Assembly (NCBI GenBank): GCA_020081605.1
Contig: JAHREC010000030.1
Span: forward strand, 620,001 to 684,000
Direction: 5' to 3'
Source of the DNA: Albifimbria verrucaria
Lineage: Eukaryota > Ascomycota > Sordariomycetes > Hypocreales > Stachybotryaceae
Length of the DNA: 64,000 nucleotides
A program made the position numbers and the translations under genes. This document shows, piece by piece, positions 44,977 to 57,291 of the stretch. How positions within the stretch are numbered: the stretch's first letter is position 1; every line of letters starts with the position of its first letter. The notes under the pieces are model-generated. The model was not told the DNA's origin, searched no databases, and worked only from the letters and a program-made list of their open reading frames with translations.

Positions 44977-46551
44977 GTCGGGCCAACGCTGAGGCTGACG
45001 GCGAGTTGCAAAGGAATAGCCCAAGGACAATCAATCAATTACCAGAAAGAAAGAAAAAGACAAGCGGACGGCAACGCTGGGTTCGCAACAGCTGACAAGA
45101 AGGGCAATCGCTGAGCAGAGATTACTCGAAGGGAAAAGCCCCAGGAAGAGAGCCGGACAAAGCCCTTACCCTTTTCCCACCCGAGCGTTGCGTCGCATCT
45201 CACCTTACCCATCGACGCCCGTGGTTGCAAAACGGCATTGGCATCACATCACCTTACCCGCAGATCTATTCTCTAGCACGGTAAGGGTGAGCGATTTAAG
45301 CGTAAGTTGCCCCCTCAACCCCAAACCCAGAGCATGACATGGCCTGGCAAAGGGTAAGGTGAAGTGACGAGGCCCTGTATCCGCGACTGAGGCCGGTGTG
45401 GCAGTGTAAGTGGTTGCTCAAGCTTCTCGTCTGCGTCCCACATCGCCCAGGACCCTGGCCAGGGCCCGGGCCCATGGCTTGAGTCGGCGGCCTCCCTCGC
45501 CTTGGGACGAGGCTATCGGGCGGGGCCGAGCCAGCCAAGCTCGCCGCGGCTCTGGCTTGATTTCGACAGTGAATCAGTCAATCGGTCAGATGGCCAGCAC
45601 AGTCAGCAGATTCGTTGCTTGGACGAGTTTACCTGTCAGCTTTTCTGCGTATAGTTGTGTCCCGTGGCTTGACTCCTCGTGCTCTTGATCGCCGTCGGCC
45701 AGAGCCGGCTTAAATGGTTGATGTGCTCACGCCGAGAAAGTCCTATGTGGTGATTCTCAGGAATTGTTTATCCTTCCTAGACATAAGCGAAAATAGAGTC
45801 ATGAATCACCCAGGCCTTGGATTCCCATACTAACTTTTGTTGTCTAAGAATTGCATAAATGCTCTTGAATGATGACCCTAGAAGCAGTTCACAATTGCAC
45901 ATTTGCTATAATTGTATGGGCGATTGATTCTGTATGTTCGTTGGGCTATATTCCACATCGTAGCTCATGGTCTAGCAACTGCAAGGTCTGGTAATTATTT
46001 ACGAATCTTGTAATTTTCTAGGCGACAATTCTTGTCAAAAATATATATATCAAGGATGAAAAATGGCGTAGAACTTCACCGCGGTGGTGTAGATTCCTCG
46101 CAGCGCTGCAGTGTGTAATTGCAAGTAGTTGGCAGGTTAAAAGAGCGTGTCCATGACCAAGACACCCAATTCAATCACATGCAATCACATCAAATTATGT
46201 AAACCAGATTTTAACTGATGTGCTACAAATTATTAAGCAGTCACTTGAACGGTATCCAGAGTAATAAACGAGTCCGGAGTGCATTATCTCAACACCACGA
46301 TCAAGTTAAATATCTACCAAGTCGAGATATATCACCTACCTCCTCAAAGATGCACCAGCAATATTCTTTGCCATGAACTTTTCTGCTCCAATCCAAGTCT
46401 CTATGCAGAGCACTCATCGAAAACACCTTGTCGCTTCAGCAAGTATAACATCGCTGATCTGTACTACACAAGGCCCTTCAAATCTTCCGCCGTGCAACCA
46501 ACATCAAGCAAACCATCAGCCAGCAACCACATTTCTATCAGACAAACAGGT
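44977..46551. other. TRK upstream region and AT-rich spacer
   Basis: The first 400 bp upstream of TRK contain five copies of CCTTACC/GGTAAGG, listed separately. From 45720 the sequence is AT-rich with an ATATATAT stretch near 46040. No gene is supported. Confidence 0.45.
45164..45359. repeat. Cluster of five CCTTACC motifs upstream of TRK
   Basis: Copies lie at 45164-45171, 45203-45210 and 45252-45259 (CCTTACCC) and, in the opposite orientation, at 45280-45287 (GGTAAGGG) and 45352-45359 (GGGTAAGG). All fall within 196 bp and start 190 bp upstream of the TRK ATG. Such spacing and density suggest binding sites for one regulator, but no factor is assigned. Confidence 0.45.
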
Positions 46552-47856
46552 CTAATCGTCAATCTCAATCAACTCAATCACATTCCCATCCACTTCCATA
46601 CCCGTAGTCTGCTTCACCTCCACAGTTGCAGCCTTGAGCTTCTCAACCTCGGCCTCCAGCTCCAGCACCTTTCCCTTCAGCTCCGCATTCGCCTTCTCCA
46701 GCTCGTCGAGTCTCGTCTTCACCTCCGCATCCTCGTTTTGATCCTCGCTCTCATCTTCATCACTGTCATACGTGGTAACCAGGCGTCGAGCAGCCGTTCC
46801 GGGCACTTTGAAGAACGTCGGCGTCACGGGGCTCACCAACCCGCCAAACGCCGTCAGCATCCCTTCTCCCAGCCCAGGCGTTGCGAACCGTTCGGTTTCG
46901 GACTGGACGGCGCGGGTGTGCATTTCCGATTTAAGATGTCTCGAATAGCACTTATTGGACGAGAAAACGTGTAAGAACTTGCTGCACCGCGGTGCCATGC
47001 ATCGTTTGTCCGAGGGCACTCGCACCGGTTTGGGCTTCTGCTGAGAAGTTCTTTCGTAGCGCGGCTTGGACTTTCTTGGTGGCCCTCCTTCAAGATGCAC
47101 CGTGGTTTTGATATGGTTGTGATAAGCGTGGGTTGAGCCAAACTTCCGCCCAAACATTGGGCATATAGCAGCGTCGCACGTAAGTTCCCGAATAGCCTTC
47201 TGTTTGGCTGTGCGCTCCTCATCTGTCATCTGAACATCTTTGAGAGTCTCTGCCAAAGTTGTTGCCGTTATATGTCCATATCCATTGATATGTTTCTCCA
47301 ACTGATAATCAGAGCGGAAATTGTGTTCGTACTTGAAGCAATATGGCTCCTCACATTTATATTCGTCCATGGCCATCGCCTCGGGTGCCTCGGGTGCCTC
47401 GTCAGTAACAGAATCACTGTCCCAGGGTATCTCCTTGTATGCGGGCTTCACTTGCGCTCGTGTGTAATACCTGGCCTCGCGAATCCTCTGGTGTGTTTTT
47501 GAGCCGATGATATGGCAAAGCAGCGCCATGTTGCTGGGAAATTCCATCTCATTGTCTGGACATCGGGACTCCCGGCAGATCCAGATCTGTTCGTGGCCAA
47601 TCGTAGTAGCATGGCGATTCAGAGCCGTTTGTGCAGCAAAGCCTTTCTTGCAATTCGAGCACTCGTACGGTGGGTTATGCCATTCCGTCTCGTGTATTAT
47701 ACACCCAACCGCGCTGTCGAACGAAAGGCCATCACAGCCTTGGTGTGGACAAGCATACGAACCATTCTCACCTCGGTTCGGTGAGTCAAGAACAAGGTAG
47801 TTCGACGGTTCTCTAATGCCGTCCATGGCTGAAGATTCGGCTTCAACGGAAGGCAT
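46552..47856 (-). CDS. C2H2 zinc-finger protein with C-terminal coiled coil
   Basis: A probable DNA- or RNA-binding protein of unknown target. Zinc-finger-like Cys/His pairs recur: YACPHQGCDGLSFDSAVGCI, YECSNCKKGFAAQTALNRH, ICRESRCPDN with a distal H, YKCEEPYCFKYEHNFRSD, CDAAICPMFGRKFGSTHAYH and CMAPRCSKFLHVFSSNKCY with RHLKSEMH. Spacing is irregular, typical of fungal-specific fingers. The C terminus has heptads LDELEKANAELKGKVLELEA, a likely coiled coil. The gene is intronless with 435 codons and no frame break. I chose ATG 47856 because the frame upstream has no earlier ATG, although a 5' exon cannot be excluded. Confidence 0.78.
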   Translation of the reverse strand: MPSVEAESSAMDGIREPSNYLVLDSPNRGENGSYACPHQGCDGLSFDSAVGCIIHETEWHNPPYECSNCKKGFAAQTALNRHATTIGHEQIWICRESRCPDNEMEFPSNMALLCHIIGSKTHQRIREARYYTRAQVKPAYKEIPWDSDSVTDEAPEAPEAMAMDEYKCEEPYCFKYEHNFRSDYQLEKHINGYGHITATTLAETLKDVQMTDEERTAKQKAIRELTCDAAICPMFGRKFGSTHAYHNHIKTTVHLEGGPPRKSKPRYERTSQQKPKPVRVPSDKRCMAPRCSKFLHVFSSNKCYSRHLKSEMHTRAVQSETERFATPGLGEGMLTAFGGLVSPVTPTFFKVPGTAARRLVTTYDSDEDESEDQNEDAEVKTRLDELEKANAELKGKVLELEAEVEKLKAATVEVKQTTGMEVDGNVIELIEIDD

Positions 47857-48523
47857 GCGTTCCTCACGAGACCTACCAAACCTTTCAGCATCTTCCAAGA
47901 TGACTTCATATCGTGAGTGCTCCAGGCTATACTTACTGACTCATGGTTGGAGCTGTCTTGGTGCGCAAAGATGGAAACAACGCTTGAACAGAAATCTGTA
48001 GAGACCTAGCAATTCTTCTCAACCTTCACACTGCTCAGCATGCAAGCAGTCAGAGGGAGCTCGTGCCAAAGATGAAGTCAAAGGGAAGAAGTGGTTTTCT
48101 AACAACTGCACACCAACCGTGCAGATGCACCTGGCAGTGCAAGTCACATTTACGGCTGAGGTGACTTCAAAGTGAGAGGCAGGATGAGACCATACATATA
48201 CATACCTCTGCAGCTGTAAGAGAACGCCGTCTGAAGACAAATCATACCAAGTCTTTTTGTCTATCAATAAAAATACAGAAATCCCGCTTGTTTTGTCCCT
48301 TGGGGCTTGCTAATCCGCCCTCAACTTGTATCAATAGACAGCACCACCTCTGCGTCCACTCAATCCTCTAGCCTCCGTTATAAGAGTGCTATCGAAGCCA
48401 TCCCTCTAGATATTCGAGTCAGTTGCTCTCAGTCCGTATCTTCCAAATATTGTTACATAATCGTCAACCCTTCGCGCATTATCAGTCCGTCAATTAGCAA
48501 AGCAAACATCGGTTATCGTATCA
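47857..48523. other. Intergenic region
   Basis: The upstream region of the zinc-finger gene and the 3' region of INO80. No gene is supported. Confidence 0.45.
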
Positions 48524-51500
48524 TCAGGCATCCACCATGCCGTCCGCAATAGCGAGTCGCTGTTTTGCCGTCTTGGCCTTCTTGCCACCGCTCTTTCCCC
48601 TGCCCTTCTTTCCCTTGGTGTCACTCTCCGCTGGCGTTGCAGTGCCAGATGCACCGGGCGGCTTGCTGCCATCGTCAAAGTGTCCCTCGCCTATTATGGG
48701 ATTAGTATCAGCTAGTTCAAGAGATTCACAGCGGAACTTACCTTCGTGGTACATATCATCAAGGCTGGCAGGGGCATCGGCTCGCTTCCGTCGGCCACCC
48801 TTCTTCTTCTGCTTCTCAAACTCGCCAGACTCGAGCATCTCTTTCTCACGGCGCTCAATCATCTCAGCCTGCTCATCATCGGCCAACCACATAGCAATAT
48901 CGCGGTTGCGGTTCTCAGGAGCACGGCGACCAGAGAAGTCAACGCTAGCACCGCCACCTTGGATGACGACTCGCTGCACTTCTTCCTTCTGCAGCGCACG
49001 CTTGCGAATACGCTCCTCGATGGTGCCTCTGGTGATGAGTCTGTAGACCGTGACCTGTCTTGTCTGACCCAATCTGTGGGCTCTGTCCATGGCCTGTGAA
49101 TCGATTGTCGGGTTCCAATCGGAATCGTAGAAGATGACGGTGTCGGCAGACGTCAAGTTAATACCAAGACCACCAGCGCGAGTCGACAGCAGGAAGATGA
49201 AGATCTCGGGGCGGGTCTGGAAGTCGTGCACAGTATCACGTCTGTCTTCCAGCTTGGTCGAACCGTCAAGTCGGCAATATTTATAGTTGCGGTAGGTGAG
49301 GTACTCCTCCATCAAGTCAATCATGCGTGTCATCTGGAAGTAAAGCAGCACACGATGACCCTCGTTCTTCATCTTGAAGAGCAGCTCGTCCAGCTTGGCA
49401 AGCTTGCCACTGTCGGTGACAAATCTGCGCATAGAGGGCACGGCGATGTTGGTAAAGCCCTTCTTCTCATGGTCGGGCTTGGGCAGGGTCTTGAGCACAG
49501 GGTACAGTGTCATTGGCACCTTCTTCTCGATAAGAGCCAGCTCCTCATAAACAGCAGGGCCGTACAGTGCCTTGCGTATGGGAATATTAAACATGATGTT
49601 TTCGCGTTCAATAACTGCGCTGCGGGTGTTGCAAAGGACCTGGATGGGTGGAGCTGAAGCACGTGGACGACCAGCCTGCTCAAGGCGACCAAGTCCGGAG
49701 TCCACGTATTGTTCAGAGGCAACGTTCATAAGCCTACTGAGAATGCCCTCGCTAGTGATATCGGCCAAAGGCTTGCGGTTTTGGCGTGCTGTAATCTGGA
49801 ACAAGGCATGTGCTGGTGTAAATTGCTTGTCTTCCGGTTCGCCGTAAGCCACGTTCATGATGCCGAGTCGGTCAGGCTTCTGCAGCTCATCCACAGCGCG
49901 GTCGAAAATGCTGTTGTGAGTAGCCTTGTAGACATCGCCCGGTGCGCAGTCGGCAAAGCGAAGCCACGAGAATGCCTTGCTTCCGTCTGTATTTTCGAGG
50001 ACATGATCAGGGTTGAAGATGTTCATCATGTGGTTCAAAGCCTTGTTGCGCCAGCCAGCCTTCTGATTGTCATTGCCAGCCTTGTCAAGTCGTCCACCTT
50101 GCGTCCAAATAAGAGAAGGTAATTCGTAATCAATCAGACTGCGGGTAGAGTAGCCCACGGCAACATTGTTGCCCTCTCGGACAAAAGATGCGGTCTCGGC
50201 AAAGTATCCGAACGCGAAGGGCGATGTGACTTCAGCGCGCTCAAAGAGATCAGGATGGTTGCAAACCTTTCTGAACTGCATCACCAAGTTCATCAAAGTG
50301 CCCGAATCCTGTTCATCGCCCATGGTAGCCTTCTCAACAAGATCCATAATGTTAATCTGGTTACGCAAGTTGCTGTAGTATGCCCGCTGGCGGTAGGTGA
50401 GATCGCAGAAGACATCTAATTCGATCTTGTCGCCAAGCTCCTTTGCACATGCTTCTTGACACGACGAAGCATGAACGGCTTCAGAATCATGTGTAGACGC
50501 TTGAGCTGATCTTCGTTGAGCTTTGTGTTACTTTGCGCGTGCGACTCAATGTCCTTGGAGAACCATTCGCTGAATTCGTCGTGGAGTCGAAGAGCGAAGG
50601 CATGATGAAATGCAAAAGCGCCCAAAGTTCCTGCATGTTGTTCTGAATGGGTGTACCGGTAAGGAGGAGACGGTTTCGGCAGTGGAAGCCCAACAGGCAC
50701 TTCCATCGAGAACTTTGTGAGCTCTTGATGGCTTGGGCTTCATCGAGAATCATGTACTGCCATCGCATCTTCTGGAAATACGCCACATCCGAGACGACCA
50801 GCTGGTACGACGTGACACAGACGTGGAATGCAGCGTCCTTCCTGTAGGTGGAGTGCTTTCGGTCCCAGAACTTTCGCAACACCTTTCGGTCAGATGCACT
50901 ACCCCAGTAGGGGAGAATCTTAAACTCTGGCACGAACTTGGCAATTTCTTGCTGCCAGTTGTGGAGCGTAGATGCGGGAGCGACGACAAGGAAAGGACCC
51001 CAGATATCGTGCTTCTCGGCCAGGTATGCCATGACGGAAATGGACTGAACAGTCTTGCCGAGACCCATTTCGTCGGCAAGAATACCGTTGATGCCCTGCT
51101 CGTAAAGGTTGACCAACCAATTGAGACCCTTGAGCTGGTACTCCTTGAGCTGCGCGTTGATGAGCTTCGGCTGCTCGATTTCGACGTCTCCAAGACCAGT
51201 GGGATTTTGGAAGTTCATCTCGCCTTCGTCGTCCATGTCCAGGCCCTTGTTGTTGAAGTCTCGTGCCTTCTTCTGAGCTTCAGCAATGGCATTCTGAGCA
51301 TTGGCCATGGCTGCAGCGCGCAGATTGGACTCGTCTTCATCGTCAAAGTCAAGGTTCTCAAAGTTGGTAACTTTGCCAAGTGGACCAGTAGGCTCGTCGA
51401 CGTCGAGCTTCTTCTCTTGGATCTGGTTCCCATCTTTGGCAATCTCTGGGTTGTCGGTACTTCTCTCCACCTCGTCGGTTTTGATCTTCTTTCCGATGAA

Positions 51501-54360
51501 ATGGGAGTAGAGCTCGGTCTGAGAAATCAAGAAGTTGAGCTTTCGCTTCTGCCGGGCGGCTTCGCGATCGGCTTCCTCCTTTCGGGCGTTCTCGATTTCT
51601 TGCTTCTCGGCCGCCTTGCGCAAGTCTCGCTCCTCTCGCTCGTTGCGCTTCCAGAAGCTCATCATGTCACGCATAACACGCTTGGCCCTGGCTTGAAGAT
51701 CCTTGGTACCCTTGTTGGTGCGAAGCTGCCATCGCTTGGCCTCCTTGGAGGCAAGAATGGCAGTCTTCTTGAGGTTGGATGACTTTGTGGCGTAAGAATC
51801 AGCAGCAAGCTTGAACGTCTTGCTGACATCCTTCCTGGCCATGTCACGCCAAATTTGATCGTAAATCTGGTTGTAGCCCTTGGAGGCAAACTTCTTGTCA
51901 GGGTCGGGAACCTCGTCGACCTTCTCCTTTGCCGGTTCGCGGTTCTCTTTGTCCTTGTCGGCATCTTGAGCGTCCTTATCCTTATCCTTGTCCTTATCCT
52001 TGGACTTGCCCTTGATTTTGATGCGGACCCTGTTCTCCTCCTTGGTTGGCAGTTCCTCGCCGGCGTCAATAGCAGCCTGGGCAGCCTCAGCGGAGTCTTT
52101 CTCGGCCTGTTTCTGCTCCTTAGACTTCTTCGGGCGCGAGCCACCGCGGCCTTTACTCTTGGTCTTGCCCGGAGTCTCGGCATCAGAGGCTTGGAATGAG
52201 GACATGGTGCCACCGTCGAGGTTGAGCTCCACGTTTCTGGCGGGCCCCTTGATGCCCTTCTGCAGGATGAGCTTCGTCTGCTGGGCCTTCTTATTGGCAC
52301 GCTCGGCATCACGGAGGTGCTTCTGCCTCTCCGCCTCGTCTTCAGCAGCCTCGGCTCGGGCCAGGGCGGCTTCCTTTTGCTCCATGGTGACGGCCATGGA
52401 CTTTTCACGACGACGCTTGCGCTGCATGTCCTTCTTGCGCTCTTTCTCGGCGAAGAGTTCCTGCTCGCGAACCTCGTTAAGTGCGTCGTCGTAGAACACA
52501 TCGTCGTAGCGACGCTTGCCGAGCTCGGCGTGGCTGGCCAGCTTCTTGCCGGCCATTGCGACGTAGTCATCGCGGCGGAGGCGGTTAAGCTCGATTTCGG
52601 AGTTGAGCAGGACGCGTCGCCGTTTGATAGCTCGATCCTTGTACTCTTTTTCATCGAACTCGGTAGAGTCTAGATTGGAAACGTTGTTCTCAATTTGAAT
52701 TTCGGCGTTTTGAATCTTCTTCTCCATTTCGTTAGACCAAGTCTTGGGCTTGACCTGGCCGTTTGCCTGTCGCTTGGAGGCCACACGTGGCGTGGGCGAC
52801 TCCTTCTTGACTGAAGAACGACGACCACCCTTGGGAGTTGCGGCTTCTCGGATGTCAGAAGCGCGACCCTTGGTAGAACGGCGAGCACCGCGTTTCTTTA
52901 CGACATCGGCGCCCTTGGCACGGATGGGTTCGGGCTCCGTCTCGACATCCTTTTCCATCTCGGTGTCGCCTTCGGGCTCGTGCTCGACCTCTGGCTCGAG
53001 CTTGGGCTTGAGCTCAAGTTCCTGCTTTCGCTCGCGCTCCCGTTCTCGATCTTGTTCTTTCTCGCGTGGCGGCTTCAGCGAGTGCTCAGACTCTGGTTCG
53101 GGGACTCGCACGTCGATGACGGGAGACTGAGGCTTGGGCTTGGGTGCGGGCTCGGTCGACAAGATGTTGGAGAAGGACATTATGTCGCCGCGGCTCGGGG
53201 TCTGCAGGATGATGACGTTAGCACGGAAGGAACGGGGATTGGAGGTGCGCGTAGGCTCACGCTGGTAGAGGCAGCTGCGGGCTTCGGCGACGAAGGGCTT
53301 GCCAGGTCGGCCTTGGCCAGGGATGCCAGGGTCGAGCTGCCATTGGTCGTGGCACTCACATTTGTCGAGAGACTCATGTTGTTGGCACGTTCATGTCCAC
53401 TCTTGTCGCCAATGATTTGAGATTGTCGGGAGGGTGGGCTGATGGAGCCAGCAGGGTCGGGATGCGAGTGTGACAACGGACGGTTGTAGGAGGAGGCGCG
53501 TGGTGATGAATAGGAGCCGTTGTAGTAGGCGGAGGGCTGGTCGGCGTGCTGGGGATAGCTGTACGGCTCACGGGCAGGGTGCTGCAGAAGCGGAAAGGAA
53601 AAATTCCAGAGTCAGACACGGTTGGGCGAAAACAAGGAAGAAAAAGAAAATTGCAGGGAGGGATGGTCATGAAAGGGAGAGGGAGATGGATGGTGATGGT
53701 GATGATGAGGTGCAGCCGGGGTTGGGTTGGAAAAAATTGGGCGTTGCGGACATTGTTGGATGGATCAATCAAGGTGTGCTGTGCTCAGGAGAGCAAAGTC
53801 AAGTCGGTAGGGGCGAGTCAAGTCAAGGGAAAAAGAAGTGGATTGCCTGCTTACCTTTGGCGTAGTGGCGGCGTGGGACGCGCCGTGCCAGGAGTCTGAG
53901 ACGCGGCGCTCCTTGGTGGTATCAGTGGTAGGATCGTAGAAGCTGCCACCGGCCGGCTTGTCGCGTGCAGCAGCAGAAGACGACGACGAAGACGATGGGG
54001 CGGGTAGTAGCCCGAGGGAGGGTGAAGGGGCGACACGGGCGGATGGGCCTGGTGATGATTGACGGCCGCCGACGACGACGATGGGGGCCCAGGCGGCGGC
54101 AGCGTCGGGGCGACTGGGCCACCAGCACCAGCACTGCCGGAAGCCGGCGTCGAGGACGACATGTAGGTGTTGGCGCTGCGGTTGGGCGACGTGAAGGGAG
54201 GAGGTTGATGGAACTCGGACTGCGTAGGCGAGCGCAGGCTGAAGGTCGAATGTCGGTGCGTGTTCCCTGCCGTCATCATGTCGCGCCGGTGGTGTCTGTC
54301 GCGCTCATCCTCGTCGCCGCCCGGCCGCTGCAGCACCGTCGAGCGAAAGTTGTTGTCCAT
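48524..54360 (-). CDS. ino80: INO80 chromatin-remodelling ATPase
   Basis: The catalytic subunit of the INO80 complex, which slides nucleosomes and exchanges H2A.Z. A low-complexity N terminus (from ATG 54360) leads to a long charged region and the DBINO domain ([16 protein letters not shown]). The Snf2 ATPase has [14 protein letters not shown] (Walker A), [12 protein letters not shown] (Walker B) and [13 protein letters not shown], then the large INO80 insertion, then lobe 2 with [34 protein letters not shown] and [17 protein letters not shown]. Introns are at 53582-53854 (273 nt) and 48691-48741 (51 nt, in frame). Four base losses (near 54008 and 53193, GG 50583, TTT 50442) break the frame. 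Restored, the gene is 1,839 codons, which supports the start at 54360. Confidence 0.97.
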
Positions 54361-56404
54361 GATTCTCGTCTCAGTCGCTGCCTTGCGAGGACACGGGGAG
54401 CAGCAGGAGGAGGAGGGAGGGAGAGAGAGGGGGACGATCGGGGCGGTTTTGCTGAAGCGTCGGAATTAAGCCGGCAACCCCATATGTGCTCTTTGTCCTC
54501 TGGTTTTGGTCGTGGGATTGACGATGGATGGGGATGCGACGACGGGTTGCCTGGGGAAGCGGAGAATGACGTTGTGTCCTAGCAAAGGGAAACGAGATGG
54601 GGAAAATCAAAATCAAGATAAAATCAAAAGGAAAACGGGCCCGGCACGGGTGGTGACAATTGGGGTTGGCTACCAAAACAAGTCCCAATTGCTCGCAAGG
54701 TGTTGTGGTGGGAAGCGAAGAGACAAGCAAGTGGGCGACTGCAGCAGGACAGTCAGTGTTCAAGGCGTCGCTAACTAGGCGTTGGCGATATGAGGCGAGG
54801 CCCACCGGAGCTGCGACCCGGGGCTGCACAGCAAAGTGGTGAGAAGATTTGGGTATAGCCTAGAACCAGGACGGGACCAGGACGGGACCAGGGAGGGGGC
54901 GGAGAAAGGGAAGAAACGAGACAGAAAAGGCTCGTTGGTGATGAAGATGGTCGAGGGACTTTTTGCTTGATTGTGCGGTGGCCTCTCTTTTTTTTCGCCT
55001 GGCAGGGAAGGGGAGAAAAAGGAGCTGGAGCCGGATCACCCGCGAGAGCGTACCGTCCATACGAGCCCATCCATCCGTCCATCCAGAGAGGCCTAGGCCA
55101 GCCCTTCCAGGTCTCCTCGTCGAGATCGGATCTCTGAGCTCTGTGTGGGTGAGCGGTGCTACGGGGGTTTGAGCTTGGCTGCTTACCGGCCACTGCCATA
55201 CTGCATTGAGGTTGCAAGGTAGGTACCTCCCTACCTTACCATAGTATGGTGGGTACAAAGGTACCTGTAAAGGCAGGACACCACAGCAGGTGTGGCATGT
55301 GGGTCCCTCTAAGACATGGCGCTATCTCACATCGAGCACCTGGGCCTGGGGCAGCTGGGAGAGATAGCCGCGAGGTCACCTGCTCCCGCGTTTTGCGGTG
55401 CCCAGCGCTGCCCGGCTCCTCGTGGGTACCCGCGCAACAACACGCTGCACGAGCCCACCATTTCCTCCTCTTCCCCATGATGCCTTCAAAAACCGCCCGC
55501 AACCAGGGATCCACCATGCCACTGAAAACGCCATCATCAACTTTGCTACGCCTCCAACCTTGGTCTGCCACCAGCGCCCGTGGGCTCCAAACCTGCAGAT
55601 TGATCATGCTGTTGGTCGCCCGTCACTCATTTATTTTTGCAATACTCTTTTCCTTCTCTTCTTTTTTACTGTTTCCGTCTTGCCCCTGACCATCCATCTG
55701 TTTGCATCCGCATGCTTCATCATTTTCAAACTAGGCCGTCTCGAAAGTGAAGGGCCCGACCAACGTGAGGTTACTGTGCATGTCCTCAAAGGATCCAGGT
55801 CAGACTTCTCCGACAAATAAGGGTCCGTGAATTACGACCAGGCTAGAAAAATAGACCAGACCTAGGTTTGGGGCATTCTGCACCGCCCCCAAAACTCTCT
55901 GATCATCACTCAGCAGAATAGCCCCTTTGCTAGGTCTCAAATCAAGGTTGGTTGATGCTGTCCCATCGTCTCCCTCTTGCGCCCCATCACGAGAACAGCG
56001 TGGAGGAGGACAATACCAGCTCCCTCCAAGGTCACGTGTCCTCGGGATACCCTCTTTTGCCTCGGTACAGTGGGCATGGTTCTTCCCAGCCACCTGTGTT
56101 TTCGTCATGACGGCAAATTGCACTCCGTTTGATGGAGTACAGACGTCAAATCTTGTTTCAATCTTCTCTTAATTACCCAACTGCCTCTACTGACCTGGAT
56201 TTTTTCGGCCTAGTTATTTCAAACGAAATTAGGTAGGCACGTAAGACAAGCCGTGACTCGACGCGCGCGATCTGGATAGAGACATTGTTCCAGAGGCAAA
56301 ACTTCCGATTCACCACCACGAATAAAATATCTAGGGTAAGAAAAATTCATGTAATGTACACACGCCTTCAACCCATGACCTTTCGCAATCTACAGCCTCT
56401 TGGC
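54361..56404. other. INO80 upstream region and spacer
   Basis: About 2 kb with pyrimidine and purine tracts and a palindromic GGTAGGTACC...CCTACC block near 55217-55237. Open frames exist (up to about 150 codons), but all are low-complexity. No gene is supported. Confidence 0.45.
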
Positions 56405-57291
56405 TCAGCTGCTCGGCATCCGCAGCATGCACTTCTCGACCTCGTGAACCCCTGTAAACTGCTCGACAAGCTTCTCGTTTCCTGTCATGCCCAGGTCACG
56501 CTCATGTTGCACAATCTGCGTCGCCCAATATTCGTCGTCAATGACCCACTTGCCAAGCTCCTGGAACCCCAGCTTGGCGTACAGCTTCTCCGACTCGAGA
56601 GACGACACGATGAAGCACGGAATGCCTTGCGCGTCCGTCATGGCGAATACCTCCTTCAGCAGCATCGTCCCGAGCCCTTGGCGCTGCCACTTGGGGTTGA
56701 TCATCAGGTGTTTCACGTCTTGTGCCAGGTGTTAGCCTACCGGCCAGATATAGAAAGATCGTGGGTTACACGCATGGACGCTGCGTGGGTAAATGGGGAA
56801 TGCGATGGGATGGGGATTTGCTTACAGGCGTACCGTTGGCCCTTTACGGCCTCCTTCTCACACGCCTCCATTTCGTCCCACCGGGCGTTTAGTTTTTGCC
56901 ACATCTCCTCTAGGTGCTCCTTTCGAGCAAACGGCGACGGCGTAGCCACCACATCTTTCTGTTCCTCTGGCTGCTGTTGCGGCTGCTGTTGCGGCTGCTG
57001 CTGCTGCTGCTGCTGCTGCCCACCTTCTTCTGACTCAGGTTCTGTAGAGGCTGCGGGCATTATCTGGTACCGAACAAAGCCGCCGATGATCCCCGTGTCC
57101 ACCTGCTCAGCCACCAAGAGGGTGTCCTTGGCGTTCTTGACTGCAGCCTCCGTGGCTGCGAGGAATGCCTTGTCAATGGGCATTGCGAAAAATGCGGCAT
57201 AAAGATCGTTGAGGTGTGACAACGCTTCATCGTGGGCCCGAGCCATGGCGGGCACGTCGCTGAGCGTCGCCGGTCGTACGGTAAAAGTCAT
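56405..57291 (-). CDS. GNAT-family N-acetyltransferase with polyglutamine insert
   Basis: An acetyl-CoA-dependent N-acetyltransferase; the acceptor is unknown. The start MTFTVRPATLSDVPAMARAH is a typical GNAT opening. A Gln-rich insert (about residues 95-115, eight consecutive Gln plus PQQQ repeats) precedes the conserved VKHLMINPKWQRQGLGTMLL, which holds the Q/RxxGxG acetyl-CoA loop. IPCFIVSSLESEKLYAKLGF follows, then an extended C terminus. One intron of 107 nt (56719-56825) rejoins Y-V in frame. The gene is 260 codons without frame breaks. Confidence 0.88.
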
